NCBI GenBank assembly: GCA_964443385.1
Contig: CAYUCO010000052.1
Coordinates: 1 to 28,849 of the forward strand
Length of the DNA stretch: 28,849 nucleotides
Reading direction: 5' to 3'
From: VFHP01 sp964443385
Lineage (GTDB): Bacteria; Chloroflexota; Dehalococcoidia; Lucifugimonadales; UBA2985
Part shown: piece by piece, positions 23,661-28,849 of the stretch
How the letters are laid out: each line of letters begins with the position of its first letter
Numbering within the stretch: position 1 is the first letter of the stretch
Notes under the pieces: generated by a model
Database searches by the model: none
What the model saw: the letters and a program-made list of their open reading frames with translations, nothing else
What the model was told of the DNA's origin: nothing
Program-made: the position numbers and the translations under genes

Positions 23661-24794
23661 ATGACAAAGAGTTTTATAAATAAGTTTTTAACGTTAGTAC
23701 TTGGAAGCACCCTTGTTCTTGGCATCTTAGGATGTGGAGGTAGCGAACCCGACACAACGTCTGCAGGTTCTATGTCGACACCTCGCTGGGGCCATTCTGC
23801 AACTGTCTTGAATGACGGGAAATTACTTGTCGTAGGTGGACAGGAGCGTTTATCCGGTCGTGTTGGCACGGCTGAAATTTACGATCCAGCGAGTAACACC
23901 TGGTCCGCAGCTGCAAACATGATAGACCCTAGAGGAAAGAAGCACAGCGCTGTACTTCTCAGTGACGGTAAAGTCATGGTGATGGGCGATTCGGAAACTG
24001 GAACAGTAGAAATTTACGATCCTGCATCTAACACTTGGACCGCTACTGGCAGTTTAAATAAACCAAGAAATAATATTACAGCAACCTTGTTAAATGACGG
24101 AAGAGTATTGGCCGCCGCAGGAGAAGATGCGACTAAAACCGGTACGCTTCCACTTAATACAGCCGAGGTTTGGGACCCTTCAAGTGGAGAGTTTTCCGTA
24201 ACAGCCTCAATGGAACAAGACCATGCCGGAGTGCCTTCTGTTTTAGTAGGAGATAAAGTGTTGGTAATAGGTCGCTACATAGGTGAACTATATGACCCAT
24301 CCACAGGCACCTGGTCTTCTGCAGGTACGCCTAACCGTGAACGGGCTCAAGGTGCCGTAGCAGTATTAATGAACGATGGCAAAGTTATGATAACTGGAGG
24401 AGAGTTCATAAGAAGTGGGTGGGTAGGAGCTAACACCGTGCCTCTCATGAGTACTGAAGTATACGACCCTGCCACCAGTACTTGGACTGAAACTTCCAAC
24501 ATGATTGAACCTAGAAAATTCCATGCAGCAGGGGTGCTTAATGACGGTAGAGTAATTGTTTTGGGCCCCAAGGACGATAACATGGTTATAGATGTTTACG
24601 ATCCTACCTCTGTTGAAGAGATGAAATGGCCAACTATCGGTGTACTCGCAGAAAATAGAAGCGAATCGTATACCGCATCTGTACTTAACGACGGTAGAGT
24701 TATCGTGGTTGGCGGATATTTCATCAATGAGGACAAAAAGACTAGAGCCATTGCAACAGCAGAAATATTCGATCCAAATGCTGTAGCTGAGTAA
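23661..24794 (+). CDS. Kelch-repeat lipoprotein
   Basis: A 377-residue exported protein. The signal peptide ends G-I-L-G-C with Cys25 as lipidation site. Seven Kelch-type units follow, each with L-x-D-G-[KR]-[LV]-[LM]-V-x-G-G-like strands and an E-[IVL]-[YWF]-D-P motif followed by x-T-W (EIYDPASNTW twice, ELYDPSTGTW, EVYDPATSTW). Seven units are expected to close into a beta-propeller, as in Kelch/galactose oxidase-like proteins, but no copper-site residues are obvious, so a binding role is more likely than catalysis. Start ATG 23661 has AGAGG upstream. Its stop is one base before the arsenate reductase start, so they are cotranscribed. Confidence 0.88.
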   Translation: MTKSFINKFLTLVLGSTLVLGILGCGGSEPDTTSAGSMSTPRWGHSATVLNDGKLLVVGGQERLSGRVGTAEIYDPASNTWSAAANMIDPRGKKHSAVLLSDGKVMVMGDSETGTVEIYDPASNTWTATGSLNKPRNNITATLLNDGRVLAAAGEDATKTGTLPLNTAEVWDPSSGEFSVTASMEQDHAGVPSVLVGDKVLVIGRYIGELYDPSTGTWSSAGTPNRERAQGAVAVLMNDGKVMITGGEFIRSGWVGANTVPLMSTEVYDPATSTWTETSNMIEPRKFHAAGVLNDGRVIVLGPKDDNMVIDVYDPTSVEEMKWPTIGVLAENRSESYTASVLNDGRVIVVGGYFINEDKKTRAIATAEIFDPNAVAE

Positions 24795-24795
24795 G

Positions 24796-25203
24796 ATGGT
24801 TTTATTCGTCTGTGTCCATAATTCAGGTCGAAGTCAGATGGCGGAGGCTTTCTTCAATTCATTTGGAGTAAGCGAGTCTACCGCTTATTCCGCAGGTACT
24901 TTTCCTAGTGACAATGTGAATCAGGCAGTTGTCACGGTCATGAAAGAATTAGACATAGACCTATCTGGAATTAAGCCTAAATTACTTACACAAGACATGC
25001 TCGATCGAGCAGACAAAGTCATCACTATGGGATGCAACATCGAGGATGCCTGCCCGGCAAATATGGTCATAACAGAGGATTGGGGATTAGACGACCCGAA
25101 AGGTCAGAGTTTAGATAAAGTTAGATCAATTAGAAATCAGGTGAAAAGTAAAGTCATTGGTCTGCTAAATGAAATGGGACACAATATAACCGTTTCACCA
25201 TAA
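24796..25203 (+). CDS. arsC: Arsenate reductase, thioredoxin-coupled (LMW phosphatase fold)
   Basis: A 135-residue protein of the low-molecular-weight tyrosine phosphatase fold. The anion loop is C6-V-H-N-S-G-R12-S13, where N and S follow the ArsC pattern (C-x2-N-x2-R-S). Cys80 and Cys86 (MGCNIEDACP) lie where the thioredoxin-dependent ArsC carries its two resolving cysteines, and Asp99/100 (LDDPKG) is the general acid region. It reduces arsenate to arsenite with thioredoxin. No arsenite exporter or ArsR is next to it. The start ATG is one base after the Kelch stop, with only a weak ribosome site, suggesting translational coupling. Confidence 0.9.
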   Translation: MVLFVCVHNSGRSQMAEAFFNSFGVSESTAYSAGTFPSDNVNQAVVTVMKELDIDLSGIKPKLLTQDMLDRADKVITMGCNIEDACPANMVITEDWGLDDPKGQSLDKVRSIRNQVKSKVIGLLNEMGHNITVSP

Positions 25204-25212
25204 ATTACTAAA

Positions 25213-25244
25213 AAGTCTGAGCCTGGGAAACTAGGCTCAGACTT
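25213..25244. terminator. Rho-independent terminator, best for minus-strand transcripts
   Basis: A perfect 12-base stem (AAGTCTGAGCCT at 25213-25224 with AGGCTCAGACTT at 25233-25244) and an 8-base loop. On the minus strand it is followed by a run of five T (TTTTTAG), so it would end the transcript of the membrane protein gene 25295-25945; on the plus strand, 9 bases after the arsC stop, the T-run is poor. It probably serves both convergent units. Confidence 0.85.
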
Positions 25245-25294
25245 CTAATAACATGCAAGCGTTATAACCGACTCCCCTTAACTGGGGGCTATAA

Positions 25295-25945
25295 TCACGC
25301 TGTGTCTTTTCCGGCAGACCTTAGTACGAGAAATCCAGTTGCGGCTGTCGTGAGAGGAAAGCCCAAGAAACCAAGGAACCATATCCCTCCGGCCCAGTTA
25401 TCCCCTTGAGAAAACATACCGCCGAATAAAACACACGCTCCGAAGAATGCGAAGAGTCCACCAACTATCGGGCTCAGGTTTCTTTGCCTAACTATTGCTA
25501 AGCCTAGAAACAACATGACTATACCATCAAACATGAATATACTTCTTATAATCGCTTCGCTTAGAGCGAATGCACCAAGAACGTCACCACCAGACGTAGC
25601 CCAACTGCTCTCTCTTTCTGTTACAGTAAGATCAATCCCCGTTGATATCATAGCAATTCCGGCTATAAGTAAAGCAAAGATTGATGCCAATCCTGCAAGA
25701 TCAGAACCTGGTTTATTTTCCCCTTGCATGGAACGAGCTAAGGAATGAATTCCGATAAAAATAATCATAATAGCCACAAAGAATAACACCATACTAGCCG
25801 AAGCTACTGCATAATTCTCAGACATTTCTTGCAGTTCTTGTGCGAATGTCGAATCATCACCACCTGGCTCGAATAACATCAGCGCAGCGACCGCCAGAAA
25901 AGGTCCGACTAACAAAAATGATCCAATAAGTTTCTTTGATAACAT
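25295..25945 (-). CDS. Six-helix membrane protein of unknown function
   Basis: A 216-residue hydrophobic protein with six likely helices: GSFLLVGPFLAVAALML, SMVLFFVAIMIIFIGI, LASIFALLIAGIAMI, SIFMFDGIVMLFLGLAIV, GGLFAFFGACVLFG and WFLGFLGFPLTTAATGFL. A polar loop after helix 1 (EPGGDD...) and a conserved-looking LARSMQG...GSD loop after helix 2 are shared with the protein at 27199-27822 (LRNSMPG...GSD), as is the N-terminal G-S-x-L-x-x-G-P. No characterised family is recognised; the layout is loosely like DUF4386-type proteins. Start ATG 25945 has AAGGAG upstream. It lies 54 bases after the GH43/32-like gene on the same strand and is followed by a strong terminator. Confidence 0.7.
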   Translation of the reverse strand: MLSKKLIGSFLLVGPFLAVAALMLFEPGGDDSTFAQELQEMSENYAVASASMVLFFVAIMIIFIGIHSLARSMQGENKPGSDLAGLASIFALLIAGIAMISTGIDLTVTERESSWATSGGDVLGAFALSEAIIRSIFMFDGIVMLFLGLAIVRQRNLSPIVGGLFAFFGACVLFGGMFSQGDNWAGGIWFLGFLGFPLTTAATGFLVLRSAGKDTA

Positions 25946-25999
25946 AATTTTCTCCTTAAATACTAATTTCTATTTATTAATTTTCCTTTTGTATCAGAG

Positions 26000-26998
26000 T
26001 CAAGGTGACTTTATCTCGGCCACTCCTATACCGGATTCTCCTGCAACAGCGTAAAAAAGGAACAACCTGCCGTTGTCTTCCAAGATAGCAGGGTCTCTTA
26101 ACTGATTAACGTGACCGTATGCCGTGCTTCTCACGGATTCTACAAGAGGAGCATCCGAACCCTCCCAAGGAAAGTCAGGTCTAATTATTTCTACAGGGTC
26201 ACTCTCTTTCCAGTCATTCCAATCGCCAGAAAGTTCTATCGTACTGAAAAGTATTCTCTCCGGTATTTGACCTACCTGAGTCCAGAACACCCATAAGGTA
26301 TCTCCGCGCAAGAGAACTGCGGAATGTCGCATATCAGGATTAAATAGAGTAGGACCCACTTCAAAGTCGTTGAAGCCATCGACAGATCTGCATATTGCAC
26401 CCGGCATTGTCAGGGCATAAGTATATCCACCGTATTGGAATATCCGCATATAACTCTTACCCAATATCTGTGGTTCAGCTTGAAATAACAGACCATCACT
26501 AGATATCGCGACTCTCGAAAGTTGGGTCCCAACGGATTCCAGTCCATGAAAATACATGATAATTTTCTTCCCATGATTATCAACATGGACATCAGGAGAA
26601 GCTATATGTGGAGTTGTCATTTCTGTCACCGCGTCGTGAGATGACTTGCGACTACCGGTCTTTTTAGCTCTTTCTGCAAGGAAAGAAGCTATCTCTTCCT
26701 CGGTAACTTCAGGTTTATCTACCAGAAAACGCGATTGTTCTACTTGGAGGCTACCTGGTTCGTACACGGTCCAAGGGCCTTCAACCCGATCGGCATAAGC
26801 CAATCTAATGTATCTTCCTTTGTGATCTGCGAAATATAAATAGTAGTTCCCTAATTTGTTATCTATCCAATCAGGAACTCTTATAACCGAGGGTCCTTGG
26901 ATGTTTACCCCAATTGTTGAACTCAATCCTGGGTGAATTATAGGTCCATCCAGTAAGCGTTCCGCAGAAACGTGCACTTTGCTAATTTCGGGACTCAT
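26000..26998 (-). CDS. GH43/GH32-like five-blade propeller protein
   Basis: A 332-residue protein without signal peptide. The blade patterns are those of glycoside-hydrolase families 43/32: GPSVIRVPDW, then YYLYFADHKGRYIRLAYAD-R-x-GPW near residues 52-77; later MYFHG, SSDG-x-x-F, LWVFWTQVG, and a last blade RDPAI-x-E-x-x-GRLFLFYAV-AGESGIG. There is a charged insertion of roughly 55 residues (about 82-136, with EVTEEEIASFLAERAKK) between the first two blades. I cannot identify the three catalytic acids with confidence, so it may be a hydrolase or a sugar-binding relative. Start ATG 26998 has GGGTAAG upstream; a promoter with perfect TTGACA precedes it. Likely cotranscribed with the next membrane protein gene. 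Confidence 0.65.
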   Translation of the reverse strand: MSPEISKVHVSAERLLDGPIIHPGLSSTIGVNIQGPSVIRVPDWIDNKLGNYYLYFADHKGRYIRLAYADRVEGPWTVYEPGSLQVEQSRFLVDKPEVTEEEIASFLAERAKKTGSRKSSHDAVTEMTTPHIASPDVHVDNHGKKIIMYFHGLESVGTQLSRVAISSDGLLFQAEPQILGKSYMRIFQYGGYTYALTMPGAICRSVDGFNDFEVGPTLFNPDMRHSAVLLRGDTLWVFWTQVGQIPERILFSTIELSGDWNDWKESDPVEIIRPDFPWEGSDAPLVESVRSTAYGHVNQLRDPAILEDNGRLFLFYAVAGESGIGVAEIKSP

Positions 26999-27040
26999 AG
27001 CTTACCCGAATCATAGCGTTCACAGTTATACATACCGACA

Positions 27041-27069
27041 TATATAACCAAATATTGCGTTAATGTCAA
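27041..27069 (-). promoter_or_regulatory. Sigma-70-type promoter for the GH43/32-like gene
   Basis: On the minus strand, a perfect TTGACA (27069-27064) is followed after 17 bases by TATATA (27046-27041). The start point would lie near 27034, giving a leader of about 36 bases to ATG 26998. The -35 and spacing are ideal; the -10 matches four of six. Confidence 0.65.
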
Positions 27070-27159
27070 TTCAAATAGATATAAGACATAACCTGACAAG
27101 CCACAACTTACATGTCTAAGCAAAAAAAGAAAATATAGTGTACAATGCCTCCGTTAACT

Positions 27160-27181
27160 GGAGTTCCGCTTATGGAACTCC
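27160..27181. promoter_or_regulatory. Perfect inverted repeat in the leader of the membrane-protein gene
   Basis: GGAGTTCC (27160-27167) and GGAACTCC (27174-27181) form a perfect 8-base stem with a 6-base loop, ending four bases before the AAAGGAGGT ribosome site (27185-27193). It could be an operator for a dimeric repressor or an RNA hairpin that tunes translation. No T-run follows, so it is not a terminator. Confidence 0.5.
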
Positions 27182-27198
27182 ATCAAAGGAGGTATGTG

Positions 27199-27822
27199 AT
27201 GACTTCACGTACAATGACAGGAAGCGTTTTGGTTGCTGGTCCAATCGGTATCATGGTTTCTTGGTTGGGTTGGAGTGCTCTAGTTGGTAACCCAGACTCA
27301 GCTGATCATGCAGCAATGATAGCCGCAGTTTCACAAAACCCAGAGACTACAAAATGGTTACTAGGACTCGCTGGACTTTTCTCACTATTCATGGCTACAG
27401 GTTTAGGTGGACTTAGAAACTCAATGCCTGGAGGACAAGGCTCTGACTATGTTTCAATGGGAGTTCTTATTGTTACGATGGCTATTACTGCCGGACTTGG
27501 AGAAATAGCTCTAACTATTGCAGCTGGTGAGGTTGGAGCAACCGGAAACACTGCTGTAGCTACAACTATATACTTGGCCGGCAATGGTATTGGTGTCATT
27601 TCAACAGCCGCGATCTTTACTGGTTTCATTGCAATAGGCTTAGGCATATATATCGAGAAAAACTTCAACCAGATCATTGCCGGTTTACTGTTGATTGCTT
27701 CACTCTCCGGCCTTGTTATGAGCCTGTACGACTATGGAAGCCAATTGTTGATAATAGGATATATGGGTATGTCCTTATCTGTTGTGGCGCTTGGTGTCTC
27801 AATGCTCCGATCATCTGATTAA
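27199..27822 (+). CDS. Six-helix membrane protein, paralogue of 25295-25945
   Basis: A 207-residue protein with about six helices: TGSVLVAGPIGIMVSWLGW, WLLGLAGLFSLFMATGL, MGVLIVTMAITAGLGEI, a fourth around YLAGNGIGVISTAAIFTGFIAIGLGIYI, IIAGLLLIASLSGLVM and LLIIGYMGMSLSVVALGV. After helix 1 a polar loop NPDSADHAAM and after helix 2 LRNSMPGGQGSD match the layout of the protein at 25295-25945. The function is unknown. ATG 27199 is chosen because a near-perfect AAAGGAGGT lies five bases upstream; the in-frame ATG at 27145 has none and would include the hairpin as coding. A strong terminator follows about 50 bases after the stop. Confidence 0.8.
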   Translation: MTSRTMTGSVLVAGPIGIMVSWLGWSALVGNPDSADHAAMIAAVSQNPETTKWLLGLAGLFSLFMATGLGGLRNSMPGGQGSDYVSMGVLIVTMAITAGLGEIALTIAAGEVGATGNTAVATTIYLAGNGIGVISTAAIFTGFIAIGLGIYIEKNFNQIIAGLLLIASLSGLVMSLYDYGSQLLIIGYMGMSLSVVALGVSMLRSSD

Positions 27823-27871
27823 CCAATCGATACATCGGTTCTGTTGTCACAATTATTTGTGCAAGGATAAT

Positions 27872-27908
27872 AAAAGAGCCCTCATATATACAATAGAGGG
27901 CTCTTTTT
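27872..27908. terminator. Strong bidirectional-type Rho-independent terminator
   Basis: A perfect 12-base stem (AAAAGAGCCCTC at 27872-27883 with GAGGGCTCTTTT at 27896-27907), a 12-base AT-rich loop, and T-runs on either strand (TTTTT at 27904-27908 on plus; TTTTA on minus). It lies 50 bases after the membrane-protein stop and insulates the following transporter gene. Confidence 0.9.
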
Positions 27909-27940
27909 GGCTGTTTTATTCCGACTGCGAGGCCGGTCAT

Positions 27941-27964
27941 AAACTCTCTCCTCGAAAAGAGTTT
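27941..27964. terminator. Second, weaker hairpin before the EamA gene
   Basis: AAACTCT (27941-27947) pairs with AGAGTTT (27958-27964) over a 10-base loop and is followed by TTCTGTTTG. It may be an accessory terminator or part of the leader of the transporter gene. The stem is only seven bases and AT-rich, so confidence is low. Confidence 0.35.
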
Positions 27965-28016
27965 TCTGTTTGTAAAATCCCAGTGCATAATATTTAGAGA
28001 AGAGGTTTAGGTACTA

Positions 28017-28849
28017 TTGGATTGGTTAATTGTTACGTTAATAAGTTCAGCTTTTCTGGGGTTGATCCATATATCCGATAAAGTTGTCCTAAGCAGGTAC
28101 ATAAGAAAACCTCTTACCTTGATATTGCTGATTGGTGTAATAGATGCCATTGTGGGATTTTTCATGTTGGGATTCTCCGGGATTCCGAGTGAAGCTAATC
28201 TCTTTAATAACTTGGCAGCAATAAGCTCGGGAGCATTCATTGCTTTCGCTATAATATTACTGCAAAGAGCTTTGTACACAGAAGAAGTATCTCGTGTGGT
28301 TCCAATAACTCAATCGTCTCCGATATTTGCTGCACTTTTAGCACTATTTATATTGAGTGAGTCCATAACTGTGATCCAGTGGATAGGAATAATCATTGCA
28401 GTCTTCGGCAGTATTCTGATATCACTTAAACTAGACACCAATACCAGCAAAATTTTCTTACACAAATCTTTTTATTCACTAATGTTGTCGGCAATGTTTT
28501 TCGGTGCTGCAAACGTAACAGGCAAAATGGCAGTTGATGAAATGTCAGTATTATATTCACAGGGTTTAAGGAATATTACTTTTGGATTCATTCTGGTTTC
28601 TTTTGCTCTTAAATCTGAAGTGATTACTGAAGTAAAAACCCTATTTCGTGAACGAAGTCCAGCCCTGACATTAATCATGATAAACCAGGGCTTTACTGCT
28701 CAAGTAGGGAGTTTCATGCTGTTATGGGCCTTGTCTCTCGGGCCTGCATCTCTGGTTGCAACTGTCTCCGCGTCCAGAGTTATATTTTCATTTATATTCA
28801 CCATTGTACTATCAAAGATCTGGGTCGGCATATTGCGAGAAGACACATC
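28017..28849 (+). CDS. EamA/DMT-family transporter, C-terminus cut by window end
   Basis: About 277 residues of an expected ~300 are present. It is clearly homologous, end to end, to the transporter at 20248-21153: helix 1 LISSAFLGLIHISDKVV against LISAAFMGLVSISDKVV, then RKPLTL/KTPLTL, TEEVSRVVPITQSSPIFAALLAL against TKEVSRAIPVTQCAPIFSALLAL, and LLWALSLGPASLVA in both. The start is taken as TTG 28017 because it aligns with the ATG of the paralogue (LDWL against MTWL) and TAGG and GAGG lie 5 and 11 bases upstream. The substrate is unknown. Two hairpins separate it from the upstream gene, so it probably has its own promoter. Confidence 0.85.
   Translation, partial: MDWLIVTLISSAFLGLIHISDKVVLSRYIRKPLTLILLIGVIDAIVGFFMLGFSGIPSEANLFNNLAAISSGAFIAFAIILLQRALYTEEVSRVVPITQSSPIFAALLALFILSESITVIQWIGIIIAVFGSILISLKLDTNTSKIFLHKSFYSLMLSAMFFGAANVTGKMAVDEMSVLYSQGLRNITFGFILVSFALKSEVITEVKTLFRERSPALTLIMINQGFTAQVGSFMLLWALSLGPASLVATVSASRVIFSFIFTIVLSKIWVGILREDT

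Noticed and set aside
25266..25292. Short CCCC...GGGG hairpin before the membrane-protein stop
   Set aside because: Only four to five pairs and no T-run; the strong terminator at 25213-25244 explains the boundary.
27145..27198. Extended start of the six-helix protein at 27145
   Set aside because: It has no ribosome site and includes the hairpin; ATG 27199 has AAAGGAGGT.
1..28849. Mobile element or defence island
   Set aside because: No transposase, integrase, terminal inverted repeats, toxin-antitoxin, restriction or Cas genes were recognised; the ADP-ribosylglycohydrolase looks metabolic from its ribokinase neighbour.

Overview
The window looks like a piece of a bacterial chromosome, roughly 40% G+C by eye, densely coding on both strands. 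It has no rRNA, tRNA, CRISPR array, transposase, integrase or plasmid/phage genes that I can recognise, and no gene-free stretch longer than about 300 bases. The mix of genes (a Baeyer-Villiger-type flavin monooxygenase, many SDR and aldo/keto reductases, several lipoproteins, a zinc-ribbon/TPR protein with Thr-Pro-rich linkers, frequent TTG starts) fits a free-living, probably marine, Chloroflexota-type heterotroph such as the SAR202/Dehalococcoidia lineages. This placement is inference from gene content; there is no marker gene here to prove it.

Left part (1-5228): a 3'-truncated Baeyer-Villiger-like monooxygenase (-); a DUF805 membrane protein (-) divergent from a glutaredoxin-like protein (+); then a minus-strand set of aldo/keto reductase, a 49-aa membrane protein missed by simple ORF cut-offs, and a Ste24-type CAAX protease; then a ChrA-type transporter (+). 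Middle-left (5273-10558, all minus): purT, a lipoprotein combining a collagen-like stalk with seven cysteine-bearing blade repeats, then a tight cluster of an alkaline-ceramidase-like membrane hydrolase, an SDR lacking the usual catalytic Tyr/Lys, a 31-aa membrane microprotein and an NTF2/SnoaL-like protein.

Middle (10719-19543): a membrane zinc-ribbon/TPR protein and an intact SDR (+), then a long minus-strand series read in the order aminotransferase, HAD phosphatase, aldo/keto reductase, FG-GAP/UnbV lipoprotein, amidohydrolase lipoprotein. Right part (19624-28849): a carboxymuconolactone decarboxylase-like protein with a symmetrical -10 element shared with the aminotransferase, an EamA transporter, a ribokinase divergent from an ADP-ribosylglycohydrolase, a Kelch lipoprotein abutting a thioredoxin-type arsenate reductase, two related six-helix membrane proteins flanking a GH43/GH32-like propeller protein, and a second EamA transporter paralogous to the first, cut by the window end.

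Themes: small-molecule redox chemistry (monooxygenase, 2 SDRs, 2 aldo/keto reductases), sugar/nucleotide salvage (ribokinase with ADP-ribosylglycohydrolase), oxyanion handling (ChrA, ArsC) and surface-anchored beta-propellers (three different seven-repeat lipoproteins). I see no defence or mobile system. The least ordinary loci are the ceramidase-like/degenerate-SDR/microprotein cluster, the collagen-propeller lipoprotein, and the monooxygenase whose family fingerprint histidine is replaced by leucine.
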